Shown: positions 52,856 through 63,760, counted from the first letter of the stretch. The stretch is DNA of 64,000 nucleotides from Fulvivirga maritima (GCF_021389955.1 NZ_CP089980.1:1549501-1613500); one strand, 5' to 3'. Translations and numbers: made by a program. Notes: generated from the sequence alone by a model not told the origin.

Positions 52856-54492
52856 AGAGACAGTATTTTCATGGTTATAGTTACTGGCTTCTCGGCAGCT
52901 TCATTTTGGCCTTTACTCCATTTCAGCTTTATCCTATTTGCCTTTACCCCTCTGCCTTCAATATAAGTTTTAATGGCTTCTGCCTGCTTTTCAGCTCGGT
53001 CATTATGGTATACCTTAGTAAGTGTCATAGTAGGTTCATGCTCTTCTACTTTTGCACTATCTACATTTATTATTAAAGCATCGGCTCTTTTTACACTTTT
53101 TACAGAGTCTAATGACACCTCTTTGTAAGAAGTTGCCTGAAATGTGGTATCTATCCTTACTTCAGATAATACGTCTGATTCCACAGAATCTTCCTCATAA
53201 TTATTTAAAACCACCTCGACCTCTACTTTCATATCCTCATTTTTACGAAGCAGGTCAGAAACACGCCTTAATTCAAAAACACCATCTTCATTTAGTTCTG
53301 CTGAATTTTCCTCAAACAAAACATCTAATGGATACTGCGCTCCAATTTTCATAGGTTCAAGAGCGATATTCAACACCTCCTTATCTCGAGACCCCACTTC
53401 TTTAAGATCATATATTTTTGAGAAATACATGTATCCTTTGTCTTCTACATCTAATGAAATATCATATACTGAGCCTTCTTTAAGCACTATAGTAAACTCT
53501 CCTTGCTTGCCCACCTTCTCATTCCATAAGCGATCTCTCATATCCACATTAAAAACGGTAAGGTTGGCATTTAAAGGTTCTCCACTCACTCCATCAGTCA
53601 CTTTTCCCTGAATTCTCATGACCTTATTCGGTTGAAATTCTTCCGGAATAAGCACCTCCGCTATTTCTCGGTCTTTTATACCATCTATTTCCCCATATAA
53701 ATACCTTCCCTTAGCGGGAATACTTATAAACTGATCATCTTTTTCAGTATTAATAAAATCCATAGGAACAGGATCTGACCAGCCATCGTCTTCTTTACGG
53801 CTCATAAATAAATCAAAACCTCCTTTTCCTCCCATCTGATCAGAAGAAAAAACTAACGTTTCTCCATCTGCCAAAATCCTAGGGGCTTGAGAATTTCCGG
53901 TATTAATATTAGCAGGCAAAGGCTCTGGTTCCTCCCAGCCATTATACGTTTTTTTAGCCACCATAAGCTTACAACCACTTGCTCCGCTATAGGCTTCCAT
54001 CTGGTCACATCTCATAAAATAAAGATATTCCCCATCAGGTGATAGCATACCGCAACCATCATTGGTATCACTATTTATAGGTTTTCCGAAATTCTTAGGA
54101 GCCTCCCAGTCATTGCCTTTTCGGGTACTGTACCATAAGTCAAAGCCACCCAAACCAGATTTTCTTGAGGTGAAAATCATGAGATCACCATCAAAGCTAA
54201 GACTATAACCTCCTCTGAAGTTTAAAGTAGCTCTGTTTATCAGCTTATTAACTTCTAAACCATCATTCCAGGTAGAAATGGTCTTTTTGGTAGCCCATCG
54301 CATGCTATGATATCCGTCATCAGTATAATCAGATAAAAACAGTATGGTTTTTCCATCGCCACTAATAAAAGGGGCAAACAAGTTAATAGAAGGCCGATTA
54401 ATGTTAGGAGGAAGCGGGCGAACCTCTGTTTGAGAAAACCCATTTAAAGCAACAACATAGCACAAAAGCACTGACAAAAAGATGCCTTTCAT
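52852..54492 (-). CDS. exported PD40/OmpA-like protein
   Basis: A 546-residue exported protein: signal peptide, a WD40-like PD40 beta-propeller (about 40-270; repeated LSPDGEYLYFMR-type motifs), a carboxypeptidase-like regulatory domain (about 275-375), then an OmpA-like C terminus beginning PLDVLFEENSAELNEDGV. The OmpA domain is interrupted by a serine/valine-rich insertion with VDSVKSVKRAD and ends with TYIEGRGVKANRIKLKW. It probably binds peptidoglycan at the outer membrane. It is divergent from the WD40-caspase gene. Confidence 0.85.
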   Translation of the reverse strand: MKGIFLSVLLCYVVALNGFSQTEVRPLPPNINRPSINLFAPFISGDGKTILFLSDYTDDGYHSMRWATKKTISTWNDGLEVNKLINRATLNFRGGYSLSFDGDLMIFTSRKSGLGGFDLWYSTRKGNDWEAPKNFGKPINSDTNDGCGMLSPDGEYLYFMRCDQMEAYSGASGCKLMVAKKTYNGWEEPEPLPANINTGNSQAPRILADGETLVFSSDQMGGKGGFDLFMSRKEDDGWSDPVPMDFINTEKDDQFISIPAKGRYLYGEIDGIKDREIAEVLIPEEFQPNKVMRIQGKVTDGVSGEPLNANLTVFNVDMRDRLWNEKVGKQGEFTIVLKEGSVYDISLDVEDKGYMYFSKIYDLKEVGSRDKEVLNIALEPMKIGAQYPLDVLFEENSAELNEDGVFELRRVSDLLRKNEDMKVEVEVVLNNYEEDSVESDVLSEVRIDTTFQATSYKEVSLDSVKSVKRADALIINVDSAKVEEHEPTMTLTKVYHNDRAEKQAEAIKTYIEGRGVKANRIKLKWSKGQNEAAEKPVTITMKILSL

Positions 54493-54591
54493 AGATAAAG
54501 CTATTTAATTATAAATCTAAATATAAGGATTTTAGCAAAAACATTTCCAAAACAAATTCCTAACTTCAAACTTAGAAACAAGAATAAGCCA

Positions 54592-57500
54592 GTGAGATTT
54601 TACTTACTTTTAATCATCAGCTGCCTGCTTTGTTCTCCTTTTTTAGGCAGGGCACAAAAGCTGGAGACTGTAGTTCAAAGAGGCCATTATGGGCCTATCA
54701 AATCAGTAGCCATCACCCCAAACGGAAAATACCTGCTCACAGGCAGTAAAGACAATACCATTAAACTCTGGGATTTTGAATCGGGTCGTGAGATAAGAAC
54801 TTATTTTGGACATACTGCTCCTGTAAGAGATCTGGAAATCACCTCTGATGCGCTCCATTTCATTAGTGGTAGTGAAGACGGAACCGCCAAATTATGGGAA
54901 ATAGTTTCCGGCAAAATTATTCGCTCTTATGAAACACCCAAAACCCAGCTCAACAAAGTGGCCATAAGTAATGATGATCAGCTGCTTTTCACAGGCGGAT
55001 ACTCATGGAAAGGTTATATATGGAACCTACAATCAGGAGATACCATCAGAAGTTTCAGAACCGACTCTGACCACAGTATGGGCTATGGTATTTCTGCCGC
55101 TTTTAGTAAAAATGGCAAATACCTGGCTATAGGTAATGATAACAATACCACTACTATATTTGATGTCGAAAGCGGAGAACAACTGGGAGAAAACCAGCCA
55201 CAAGATCACAGCTGTGCGGGCTGTGCTACCAAAGTTCAGTACAGCTCTGACGGAAAGCTGCTGCTTATGGCTCCCAACAGAGGCCCTATCCAAATACAAT
55301 CCTTGGAGACTAATGAAGGTTTTATCATTAATACTAACCTGCCTCATTATGAAGGTGTAGACATAAATTTCGACAATAGTGCCATTTTAGCTTTGGGTGA
55401 AGATTCATTAAAAGTATATCGTTGGCCTCAAAAAACACTTCTGTATGCTATCCCTCTTAATTATAAGGAACCTGCCACTGATGCTGTCTTCAGTCCAGAT
55501 GGCGAGCATGTTATAGTGGTAAGCGATGACCAGAGCATTAATGTATATGATGCACTCACTGGTCTGCTAATCAAAAAAATGGGGGGATACCTGGTCAATC
55601 AGGATAAAGGAGGCCTAGACTACGACCCTAATTCCAGATGGGACTATTACATAAAAAAATACACTGACCTCAAAAATGATTTTGCCATTTCTCCTGACGG
55701 GAATTACCTGGCCAAAGGAAAAATAGGTAATGTAGTAAGATTATGGGACATAAAATCAGGCACCCTTATACGCGAGTTCATTGGTCATGAAAAAGCAATA
55801 TTAACGCTGGCATTTACTGAAGATGGCCAACAACTCATTACTGGCAGTGCTGACCGTACCATTAGAATCTGGGATGTAGCTAGCGGCGAGCAGCTAAAGG
55901 TATTAGAAGGCCATAGAGATGTGATATTTTCACTCAATGTAGATCAGGAAATCGGCCAAATAATAAGCGGAAGCTGGGACGGCACCGCCAAAAGATGGGA
56001 TTTAAACAGCGGAGAGCTTCTCAAAAGCTACAGCTTTAGCCAGGCGTCTCCTTATAAAATAGATTTCTTTCAATCAGACCTGTATGCTATAGTAGCTAGT
56101 CTTGATCAAAAATTAAGCTTATATGAATTAGATTCTGACACACCTGCCCGAGAATTTATAGGCCACACTGATATTATTAGCTCCTTCTCTGTTACTCCAG
56201 ACAAACAAAATATAGCCTCTGTATCTTGGGATGGCATGGTGAAGGTTTGGAATGTAACTACCGGATTGCAAGAGTGGAGACTCAATTTTAAAGTGCCTCT
56301 TTATTCGGTTAGTTATAATGATAATGGCAGCCTCTTAGCTGTCGGCGGAAGTGATAGATCCATCCGCATTATTGATCCTTCAACCCAAAAAGTAATCAAA
56401 ACCTTAAAAGGGCACCAGGCAGCCGTCACCAACCTTTCTTTTACTAAGGATAATGACTACCTCATCAGCTCCAGTGAAGATGGTATGATTAAAATTTGGG
56501 ATCCTGAAAACGGTCAAGAGGTAATAACATACATCATTTTAAATGGCAAAGACTGGATGGTAATCAGCCCGAAAGGCTACTTTAATGGCACGCCAGATGC
56601 CTTTGACAAAGTAGCTTTTGTAGATGGTATGAAAAGCTACAGTGCCAGTCAGTTTTTTGAAAAATACTATCAGCCAGATTTGTTGGAAAAAGTGTTCAAC
56701 AAGTCATCTAAAAATCATTTACACATCAATGAGCAGATCAAAAAGTCTCCTCCTCCTAAAATAGAGATACTTACTCCTCATCAGGGAGAAACCTTTAAAT
56801 CAGGCAAAGCCTCTGTACTCATGCGCATTATTGATCAGGGTGGAGGCATAGATGAAATTACACTCATGAACAATGGCAAAGCTATACCCATTGATAATCA
56901 GGTTGAGAAAGGCAAAACCATAGTTATTAATCAGGAGATAGACTTGGTGCCAGGAAAAAATGAAATTTCTGCCATAGCTTTTAGCGAAGGCAGGGTACAA
57001 TCAGACGCCCAAAAGGTAAGCATACAGATGGAAGGGCGCCTTACTTCCACGCTTTACATGTTGTCTATAGGTATCAATAAATATAAAAACACCGATCTTA
57101 ATCTCAACTATGCGGTGGCCGATGCTTCTGGGTTTTCCGACATTATTTCCCATAAATCAAAAAAGCTTTTTGAGCGAATAGAAGCCATCTCACTGATAGA
57201 TGAAGACGCTTCTCGCGAAAAAATACTGGCTACACTAGACCTTTTGGCTAAACGGGCTAAACCTCAGGATGTATTGTTTTTTTATTATGCAGGCCACGGC
57301 AGCATGTCAGATTCAGAATTTTACTTTATACCATCTGATAACATAAAGCTATATCATAAAGATAAACTGGTTAAGGATGCTATCAATGCCCAGGAAATTC
57401 AAAGTAAGCTAAAAGCCATTGCCGCTTTAAAACAGGTTCTTTTTATTGACGCCTGCCAGTCAGGTAGCGGCGTAGAAGTATTGGCTGACCGTGGTTCTGA

Positions 57501-57801
57501 AGAGGAAAAGGCATTGGCTCAGCTATCCAGAAGCACGGGTACCCACGTACTCGCATCAGCGGGTAGCGATCAGGCAGCTGTGGAGTTTAAAGAACTAGGT
57601 CATGGAATTTTCACTTATGTGCTACTAAAAGCACTTGATGGAGCTGCTGACGGCGCCCCAAAAGATGGAAAAATAACCGTTTATGAACTCAAATCCTTTT
57701 TAGAAGATCAGGTGCCAGAGTATTCTAGAAAATATAAAGGTAAAATGCAGTTTCCTCATTCATTCTCCCATGGCCATGATTTTCCCATAGTTATAGATTA
57801 A
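54592..57801 (+). CDS. exported WD40-repeat caspase-like protein
   Basis: A 1069-residue protein starting at GTG 54592 with a signal peptide (RFYLLLIISCLLCSPFLGRAQ less its last residues). WD40 repeats fill about 30-650, typically ending in IKLWD. A linker and Ig-like part follow (about 700-820), then a peptidase C14 caspase domain: H902 in YYAGHGSMSD and C955 in FIDACQSG form the catalytic dyad. The domain order propeller-then-caspase is found in several bacterial groups. Being exported, it probably acts in the periplasm or at the surface; no target is evident. Confidence 0.88.
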   Translation: MRFYLLLIISCLLCSPFLGRAQKLETVVQRGHYGPIKSVAITPNGKYLLTGSKDNTIKLWDFESGREIRTYFGHTAPVRDLEITSDALHFISGSEDGTAKLWEIVSGKIIRSYETPKTQLNKVAISNDDQLLFTGGYSWKGYIWNLQSGDTIRSFRTDSDHSMGYGISAAFSKNGKYLAIGNDNNTTTIFDVESGEQLGENQPQDHSCAGCATKVQYSSDGKLLLMAPNRGPIQIQSLETNEGFIINTNLPHYEGVDINFDNSAILALGEDSLKVYRWPQKTLLYAIPLNYKEPATDAVFSPDGEHVIVVSDDQSINVYDALTGLLIKKMGGYLVNQDKGGLDYDPNSRWDYYIKKYTDLKNDFAISPDGNYLAKGKIGNVVRLWDIKSGTLIREFIGHEKAILTLAFTEDGQQLITGSADRTIRIWDVASGEQLKVLEGHRDVIFSLNVDQEIGQIISGSWDGTAKRWDLNSGELLKSYSFSQASPYKIDFFQSDLYAIVASLDQKLSLYELDSDTPAREFIGHTDIISSFSVTPDKQNIASVSWDGMVKVWNVTTGLQEWRLNFKVPLYSVSYNDNGSLLAVGGSDRSIRIIDPSTQKVIKTLKGHQAAVTNLSFTKDNDYLISSSEDGMIKIWDPENGQEVITYIILNGKDWMVISPKGYFNGTPDAFDKVAFVDGMKSYSASQFFEKYYQPDLLEKVFNKSSKNHLHINEQIKKSPPPKIEILTPHQGETFKSGKASVLMRIIDQGGGIDEITLMNNGKAIPIDNQVEKGKTIVINQEIDLVPGKNEISAIAFSEGRVQSDAQKVSIQMEGRLTSTLYMLSIGINKYKNTDLNLNYAVADASGFSDIISHKSKKLFERIEAISLIDEDASREKILATLDLLAKRAKPQDVLFFYYAGHGSMSDSEFYFIPSDNIKLYHKDKLVKDAINAQEIQSKLKAIAALKQVLFIDACQSGSGVEVLADRGSEEEKALAQLSRSTGTHVLASAGSDQAAVEFKELGHGIFTYVLLKALDGAADGAPKDGKITVYELKSFLEDQVPEYSRKYKGKMQFPHSFSHGHDFPIVID

Positions 57802-57859
57802 TTAGTGACTATTGCTTAGCATAAACGTTAACTTAGCAAAGTAGAACCTAATAGTTATT

Positions 57860-58624
57860 ATGGAATTAAATTATAAAGTAATAGGAGAGGGAAAGCCTCT
57901 AATTATACTACACGGCGTATTCGGATCAGCAGATAACTGGCTCACTATAGCTAAAGAACTAGCAGAACATCACTTTAAAGTATATTTATTAGATCAAAGG
58001 AATCATGGAGATTCACCCCACATCGATGAGTTCTCTTACCAGGCTATGGCCGATGATCTGCATGAGTTTATAGAGAAGCATGAGCTTGATAAGCCATTTA
58101 TCTTAGGCCACTCCATGGGTGGAAAAGCGGCTATGAAATTTTCTGTTAACTATTCTGATGAATGGGAAAAAATGATAGTGGTAGATATTGCGCCAAAGGC
58201 TTACCCTGTACATCATGATAAAATATTGGCAGGATTAAAATCAATTGATCTAGATGCCATTAAATCTAGGGGAGATGCGGATAAGCAACTGGCTGAGCAT
58301 GTTCCTGACTTAGGCACCAGACAATTTCTACTAAAAAACCTTGCCAGGAATGACAGCGGTGGCTATAAGTGGAAGCTTAATCTGGAGGTAATAGATAAAA
58401 ATATAGAAGCCATTGGAGAAGGCCAGGAAGATAGACTTGCTATCGAGAAAGAAGTTTTGTTTATCAGAGGTGGTAAATCAGACTATGTAAAAGATAGCGA
58501 TATTATCCTTATCACTCAGCTATTTCCTAACGCTGAAGTAAAAACCATAGCAGGCGCTGGCCACTGGGTACATGCAGAAAAAAGTAAGGAAGTGATAGAG
58601 CTTATTCTGGATTTCCTCAGATAA
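57860..58624 (+). CDS. alpha/beta hydrolase, YbfF-like
   Basis: A 254-residue cytosolic esterase-type hydrolase. Oxyanion HGVFGS at 18-23, nucleophile S85 in LGHSMGGK, and histidine in GAGHWVHAE. It resembles YbfF/EPHX-like acyl hydrolases, including the DNWLTIAKELAEHH segment and QRNHGDSPH. Substrate unknown. It follows the caspase gene by 58 bp on the same strand. Confidence 0.88.
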   Translation: MELNYKVIGEGKPLIILHGVFGSADNWLTIAKELAEHHFKVYLLDQRNHGDSPHIDEFSYQAMADDLHEFIEKHELDKPFILGHSMGGKAAMKFSVNYSDEWEKMIVVDIAPKAYPVHHDKILAGLKSIDLDAIKSRGDADKQLAEHVPDLGTRQFLLKNLARNDSGGYKWKLNLEVIDKNIEAIGEGQEDRLAIEKEVLFIRGGKSDYVKDSDIILITQLFPNAEVKTIAGAGHWVHAEKSKEVIELILDFLR

Positions 58625-58633
58625 AGAAAAACA

Positions 58634-58846
58634 TTACCCTTTTAACTTCTGGATAATGTAAATAATTAATGATAACAGCACACTTAATATTATGCTGGTC
58701 ATTACAGGAAAGTAAAATCGAAAGTTTTCCCTTTTGATGTTAATATCACCAGGGAGCTTTCCTAATAAAGGTATTTTTATTTCGAAGTGGAGTATTATAC
58801 CTATTATAATAAGAACCACTCCTATAATGATCAGCACTTTTCCCAT
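58634..58846 (-). CDS. DUF2905 small membrane protein
   Basis: A 70-residue protein with two membrane spans flanking the signature LLGKLPGDINIKRENFRFYFP. DUF2905 members are widespread small inner-membrane proteins of unknown role. Convergent with the hydrolase gene, 9 bp apart. Confidence 0.88.
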   Translation of the reverse strand: MGKVLIIIGVVLIIIGIILHFEIKIPLLGKLPGDINIKRENFRFYFPVMTSIILSVLLSLIIYIIQKLKG

Positions 58847-58884
58847 ACCTTAAAATTGATAAACAATTAGCAAAAGCACAAAAT

Positions 58885-58910
58885 AAAAAAACCGCCTCTT
58901 TCGAGACGGT
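58885..58910 (-). terminator. rho-independent terminator
   Basis: Stem ACCGcCTC/GAGaCGGT with loop TTTC; on the minus strand a run of seven T follows. It ends the secreted-protein gene at 58940. Confidence 0.75.
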
Positions 58911-58939
58911 CTTTCCCTCATGAATAAACGCTACTACTG

Positions 58940-59542
58940 TTATTGTATATCAATTGATTTCGTAAATAATCTGCCTGCCAGGTTAAATTTCAAAGTGTAA
59001 ATACCTGGATCAAGCTTCGACATATCATATCTTTTGTTAACAGATTGGCTATCAGCCAAAGTGTCTTCATAGATAATGTCGTTGGTGTTGTTAAGAATGC
59101 TAAACTTCATTGGTACGTTTAAGTACTTTAGCATTGCTATGTCCACCTGGTTTCCTTTTTGGAATACCTGAGGTTTGAAGATAGCTACTCTATTCTCGTT
59201 CTCTATGCTTAACTCCCCTTGAGCTATCTCTAATGAATAAACATCTATTTTCTGAGCATTTTCAATTTCAAGAAAATAGTTACCATCAGGCAAATCGGCT
59301 ACATCGAACTTTTTGGCGTAACCGTCTTTTACATCGGCATGTCTCTCACTGTAAAGTTCATAGTCATTTCTGTCTCTTAATGAAATCTGCAGATCAGTAG
59401 GATTAGCAGATTTTACTATGACTACAAATTTCTTCGCATCATATCTCTTTACCTTTACATATGGAGAAGCACCGAAGGCAAACGAAAGTAGTGATGTTGA
59501 AAACAAGATCACTAGTAGGCTGTTTTTAATAAGTTGTTTCAT
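58940..59542 (-). CDS. secreted protein with two sorting-domain-like beta modules
   Basis: A 200-residue exported protein (signal peptide to about residue 25, SFAFGA). Two similar beta modules follow; each contains a turn-and-strand pattern, LPDGNYFLEI (about 85-94) and LDPGIYTLKF (about 180-189), and the second ends RLFTKSIDIQ at the C terminus. This resembles the beta-sandwich of T9SS C-terminal sorting domains, but the protein is mostly these modules with no cargo. Function unknown. Confidence 0.65.
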   Translation of the reverse strand: MKQLIKNSLLVILFSTSLLSFAFGASPYVKVKRYDAKKFVVIVKSANPTDLQISLRDRNDYELYSERHADVKDGYAKKFDVADLPDGNYFLEIENAQKIDVYSLEIAQGELSIENENRVAIFKPQVFQKGNQVDIAMLKYLNVPMKFSILNNTNDIIYEDTLADSQSVNKRYDMSKLDPGIYTLKFNLAGRLFTKSIDIQ

Positions 59543-59701
59543 CTCTTATTGCGTTTTGTTTGCAAATAAATCTTTTACAAACATAGACGTAAAAATGACG
59601 GTTCACTACTACCCGATTTACAACTTTATGTGCTAAATTAACTTCATATAAAGTTAACATATTACACCTGGTTAATATTGCATATAAGGGGGTTAATTTT
59701 A

Positions 59702-59709
59702 TATATTTG
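59702..59709 (+). promoter_or_regulatory. candidate -7 promoter box of the AraC gene
   Basis: TATATTTG matches TAnnTTTG; TTG at 59678-59680 lies 21 bp upstream as a -33 candidate. The start codon is 36 bp downstream. Confidence 0.5.
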
Positions 59710-59744
59710 CGCTATTAAAGCGTGATTTTTAAAGGGTCTTGGAG

Positions 59745-60614
59745 ATGGCAAAAAAACCTAGAATAGAAAAGATTAACCCTGCGTTTGGAACATCATTTCA
59801 TGTGAAAAGATACGCAGATCCGTGCAGAAATAAGCTACCATACTGGCATATACACCCAGAAATGGAAATTGCATATGTAAAAGGAGGTAGTGGTAAAAGA
59901 CATATAGGTAATCAGATGTCCTATTTTAGCAATGGAGATTTGATATTTATAGGTGCTAATTTACCACACTTTGGATTTACTGACAGGCTTACGGCCAACA
60001 GCTCAGAAACCATTATCCAAATGAGAGAGGATTTTTTGGGCCCTGGCTTTTTTGATTTGCCAGAAATGTCTGTAATTAAAAAGTTAATAGAACGCTCTAA
60101 AAGAGGAATAGTATTCCATGGTGACACTAAAGAGCAAACAGGTGAAAAAATAGAAAACCTGGTAAACCTGGAACCTCTGGAAAGAATTGTTAGCCTGCTA
60201 GGCATTTTGAAAGAACTCGCCATTTCAGAAGAATACACTGTTCTTAATGTAGATGGCTATGCTATGGAAATAGAACCTCAGGATAATGAAAGGATCAATT
60301 CTGTATATCAATATGTGAGACAAAATTTCCAAAGAGCCATAAGTCTGGAAGAAATATCAGATAAAGTGAGCATGACCGTTCCTGCTTTTTGTAGGTACTT
60401 TAAAAAAATATCCGGCAAAACTTTTACTCAGTTTGTAAATGAGTACAGATTGGTACATGCCTCTAAATTGCTTTCAGAAAGCCATACCAGTATTACAGAA
60501 ATATCTTTCGAATGTGGATTCAATAACTTTTCGCATTTCAATAAGCAGTTTAAAGCCTTTACAGGAAAAAGCCCTTCTAAATACAGAAGCGAATTAAAAA
60601 AAGTATTGAATTAA
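59745..60614 (+). CDS. AraC family transcriptional regulator with cupin domain
   Basis: A 289-residue regulator. The N-terminal cupin (about 15-120; YWHIHPEMEIAYVKGGSGKRHIG) senses a small ligand; the C-terminal AraC helix-turn-helix pair spans about 185-285 (SLEEISDKVSMTVPAFCRYF, SITEISFECGFNNFSHFNKQFK). I choose the ATG at 59745 over a TTG two codons upstream. It is 10 bp ahead of the methyltransferase gene, so cotranscription is likely though functional linkage is unclear. Ligand is often a sugar in this group. Confidence 0.88.
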   Translation: MAKKPRIEKINPAFGTSFHVKRYADPCRNKLPYWHIHPEMEIAYVKGGSGKRHIGNQMSYFSNGDLIFIGANLPHFGFTDRLTANSSETIIQMREDFLGPGFFDLPEMSVIKKLIERSKRGIVFHGDTKEQTGEKIENLVNLEPLERIVSLLGILKELAISEEYTVLNVDGYAMEIEPQDNERINSVYQYVRQNFQRAISLEEISDKVSMTVPAFCRYFKKISGKTFTQFVNEYRLVHASKLLSESHTSITEISFECGFNNFSHFNKQFKAFTGKSPSKYRSELKKVLN

Positions 60615-60624
60615 TTTCCGATAA

Positions 60625-61332
60625 ATGGCAAATGGCATTTTATACTTGATACCCTCAAGTATTTCAGAAAACCAAACTGACGTAATACCCGAACAAGTAA
60701 GGCAAGTAATAAAACACACAGAATACTTTGCTGTAGAAAATATAAGAACGGCCAGGCGATTTATAAGTAGCCTTAAACTAGGACTTACTATTGAAGACCT
60801 GCAGTTTGAAGTTTTGGACAAAAAGACGAATGACACTGCTGTAGAAAAAATTCTTAAGCCCCTTCTTAGTGGTAAAAATGTAGGGGTTATATCAGAGTCT
60901 GGCTGTCCGGGTATAGCTGACCCGGGTTCTAGAGCAGTAGCCTATGCGCATAAAAAAAATATCAGGGTTGTTCCTTTAGTGGGGCCATCCTCTATTTTCC
61001 TGGCCTTAATGGCTTCCGGTTTTAGTGGGCAGAAATTTGCCTTTCATGGCTACCTGCCTATAAAAAAGAAGGAGCTGGAAACCGCTATCAGACAGCTGGA
61101 AACGGAATCGCGTAAGCATTTGCAAACTCAAATATTTATTGAGGCTCCTTATAGAAACAATCAGATGCTGGAAACCCTGGTAAAAACCTGCAGCCCTTCT
61201 ACTCAAATATGTGTAGCCAAAGATGTTTCAGGAACGGAAGAGTTTATAAAAAGCCAAACCGCCTCAGAGTGGAAAAAACAGAAAGTAGAGTTACACAAAG
61301 TACCTACTGTATTTATTTTATTTTCTTCGTAA
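60625..61332 (+). CDS. SAM-dependent methyltransferase, RsmI-like tetrapyrrole methylase family
   Basis: A 235-residue enzyme of the RsmI (YraL) type that methylates the ribose of 16S rRNA C1402. Motifs: VGVISESGCPGIADPGS (about 90-106), VVPLVGPSSIFLALMASGF and GYLPIKKKELE. It is shorter than E. coli RsmI and lacks its C-terminal domain, as in a second Bacteroidota subgroup, so it may modify another target. Confidence 0.8.
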   Translation: MANGILYLIPSSISENQTDVIPEQVRQVIKHTEYFAVENIRTARRFISSLKLGLTIEDLQFEVLDKKTNDTAVEKILKPLLSGKNVGVISESGCPGIADPGSRAVAYAHKKNIRVVPLVGPSSIFLALMASGFSGQKFAFHGYLPIKKKELETAIRQLETESRKHLQTQIFIEAPYRNNQMLETLVKTCSPSTQICVAKDVSGTEEFIKSQTASEWKKQKVELHKVPTVFILFSS

Positions 61333-61415
61333 TCTGAGCAATTAATAGGATTTTTTTTTACTTTAAATTCAGGTAATTTAGCACGACTTTAAACCCAAAC
61401 AATTATAGATAACGA

Positions 61416-62669
61416 ATGCCCTACTTATTTACTTCCGAATCGGTTTCAGAGGGACATCCTGATAAAATAGCAGATCAAATCTCTGATGCACTAATAGATA
61501 ATTTTCTTGCTTTTGATGCTAACTCTAAAGTAGCCTGCGAAACACTGGTAACTACCGGACTTACCGTACTTAGCGGTGAGGTAAAATCTGAAGCTTACCT
61601 TGATGTACAGCAAATAGCTCGAAATGTCATCAATCAAATTGGCTATACTAAAGGCGAATATATGTTTGATGGCAACTCTTGTGGTGTTATTTCAGCTATT
61701 CATGAGCAGTCTCCTGACATTAACCAGGGAGTTGACAGAGGCAATCCTGAAGAACAGGGAGCAGGAGATCAGGGTATGATGTTTGGCTACGCTACCAGCG
61801 AAACCGATGATTATATGCCTTTAGCGCTTGATCTATCTCACAAGATGCTTAAAGAACTTGCTGTTTTAAGAAGAGAGGGCAACGAAATAAGCTATTTGAG
61901 ACCGGACGCTAAAAGTCAGGTAACTATTGAATACTCTGACGATAATGTTCCTCAGAGAATAGTAGCCATAGTATTGTCTACTCAGCATGATGACTTTGAT
62001 ACAGAAGAAAAGATGCTGGCAAAAATCCGTGAGGATATCATTAATATTTTGATCCCTAAAGTGAAAGCACAGCTGAAGCCAGAGATTCAAAAATTATTTA
62101 ATGATGATATCAAATACCATATCAACCCTACCGGAAAGTTTGTAATAGGCGGTCCTCATGGTGACACTGGTCTTACTGGCAGAAAAATCATTGTAGATAC
62201 TTACGGAGGCAAAGGCGCTCATGGTGGTGGGGCTTTTTCAGGTAAAGATCCTTCAAAAGTAGATCGATCTGCGGCTTATGCCACCAGACACATCGCTAAA
62301 AACCTGGTAGCAGCAGGAGTAGCTGATGAAGTATTAGTGCAGGTTTCTTATGCTATTGGCGTAGTAGAACCTATGGGAATTTTCATCAATACTTATGGTT
62401 CATCTAAAGTAGACCTCACTGATGGCGAAATAGCTAAGAAAGTAGAAGAGATCTTTGACATGAGACCTTATGCCATAGAAACAAGACTTAAGCTCCGTAA
62501 CCCTATTTACTCAGAAACGGCTGCTTATGGCCACATGGGTCGTGAAAACAAAGTAGTTACAAAAACCTTTGTAGCTGCTAATGGTACAGAAATCACAAAA
62601 GAAGTAGAGTTGTTCCCTTGGGAAAAACTAGACTTTGTAGATAAAGTAAAAGAAGCATTTGGCCTTTAA
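61416..62669 (+). CDS. metK: S-adenosylmethionine synthetase
   Basis: Makes SAM from methionine and ATP. The 417-residue protein has the three-domain MAT fold: [19 protein letters not shown] at 6-24, the [12 protein letters not shown] hexapeptide loop and [19 protein letters not shown]. It directly follows a SAM-using methyltransferase gene. Stop overlaps the convergent channel gene by 4 bp. Confidence 0.97.
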   Translation: MPYLFTSESVSEGHPDKIADQISDALIDNFLAFDANSKVACETLVTTGLTVLSGEVKSEAYLDVQQIARNVINQIGYTKGEYMFDGNSCGVISAIHEQSPDINQGVDRGNPEEQGAGDQGMMFGYATSETDDYMPLALDLSHKMLKELAVLRREGNEISYLRPDAKSQVTIEYSDDNVPQRIVAIVLSTQHDDFDTEEKMLAKIREDIINILIPKVKAQLKPEIQKLFNDDIKYHINPTGKFVIGGPHGDTGLTGRKIIVDTYGGKGAHGGGAFSGKDPSKVDRSAAYATRHIAKNLVAAGVADEVLVQVSYAIGVVEPMGIFINTYGSSKVDLTDGEIAKKVEEIFDMRPYAIETRLKLRNPIYSETAAYGHMGRENKVVTKTFVAANGTEITKEVELFPWEKLDFVDKVKEAFGL

Positions 62670-63760
62670 TGGTCAAATGTCTTTTCCCTTTTTAAATCCT
62701 CAATGTTATCTCCACCCAGCACAGCTCTGGTTTGTGGTAAGCATTGAGGATAATTTTTTTGTATAAAATCTATCATATGCTCCCTCACATGACACCTTAG
62801 ATCAAAAGCCGTAGGGGAGTTTTTAGCAGTCATTAGCAACCTTACGGTCATAGTGCGTTCACTGGTATCTGTAATCTGAAAAGCTTTGGCATCTTTATCC
62901 CAAAGATCCGTTCCGGCCAGCACTTCTTCAAAATGTTTTCTTAAAGGATCCAATGGCAAGGTATAGTCAACATATAAAAATACTGTTCCTAAAATCTGTG
63001 CTGTAGTTCGTGTCCAGTTTTGAAAGGGTGTTTCCGTAAAATAAGTAATAGGCAATACTAATCTTCGCATATCCCAAATACGCACCACCACATAAGTAAG
63101 ATTAATTTCCTCTATCCAGCCCCACTCGTTTTCAAGCACCACGGCATCATCTATTTTTATAGGCTGAGTAAAGGCAATCTGTATACCGGCAAATAAATTA
63201 GCAAGTGTTTTTTGTAAGGCAAAACCGATGATAATACCAGCCACCCCTGCACCAGTAAGAATAGTGGCTCCATATTTTCTAACGCTATCAAAGCTGAGTA
63301 AAATTACTGCTACCGCTATTACCGCCACCACCACCATAGCCATTTTTTTTACGTAAATAATCTGAGTTCTGGCTTTCCTGGCTTTTAGGTTATCCGCTTT
63401 AGACATGTCATATTTGGCAAAAAGCACATCTTCTACCACTCCTATGAGCCTAATGAGGATAATGGCTATAGAAATAATAATCACTACCTCTAATATCTTC
63501 TTGGTAATGCCCACATATTGCGGATCCAGGTAGAGATAACCAATGGCAATATGAAGCACTATGCAGGGAAAAAACAAAAACAGAGAACCTTGCAACCGCC
63601 TTTTCAAAGACCCAAATAAAATTCGATCCTGAGTTCGGGTATAGTGCTTTAGCACTTTAAACATAATGGACCGACCAATCAGTGTAAACAAAAAAGCCAG
63701 AATAAATATGCATATAGCACTGATAATCGGATGAGCCTCCATAAGTGTTTTAAGATCCAT
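62666..63760 (-). CDS. mechanosensitive ion channel, MscS family
   Basis: A 364-residue membrane protein with about five N-terminal spans and the MscS core: pore helix region [20 protein letters not shown], the [20 protein letters not shown] segment and the cytosolic beta domain with [20 protein letters not shown]. It opens under membrane tension to release solutes. The four-to-five span sensor places it outside classical three-span MscS. Confidence 0.9.
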   Translation of the reverse strand: MDLKTLMEAHPIISAICIFILAFLFTLIGRSIMFKVLKHYTRTQDRILFGSLKRRLQGSLFLFFPCIVLHIAIGYLYLDPQYVGITKKILEVVIIISIAIILIRLIGVVEDVLFAKYDMSKADNLKARKARTQIIYVKKMAMVVVAVIAVAVILLSFDSVRKYGATILTGAGVAGIIIGFALQKTLANLFAGIQIAFTQPIKIDDAVVLENEWGWIEEINLTYVVVRIWDMRRLVLPITYFTETPFQNWTRTTAQILGTVFLYVDYTLPLDPLRKHFEEVLAGTDLWDKDAKAFQITDTSERTMTVRLLMTAKNSPTAFDLRCHVREHMIDFIQKNYPQCLPQTRAVLGGDNIEDLKREKTFDH

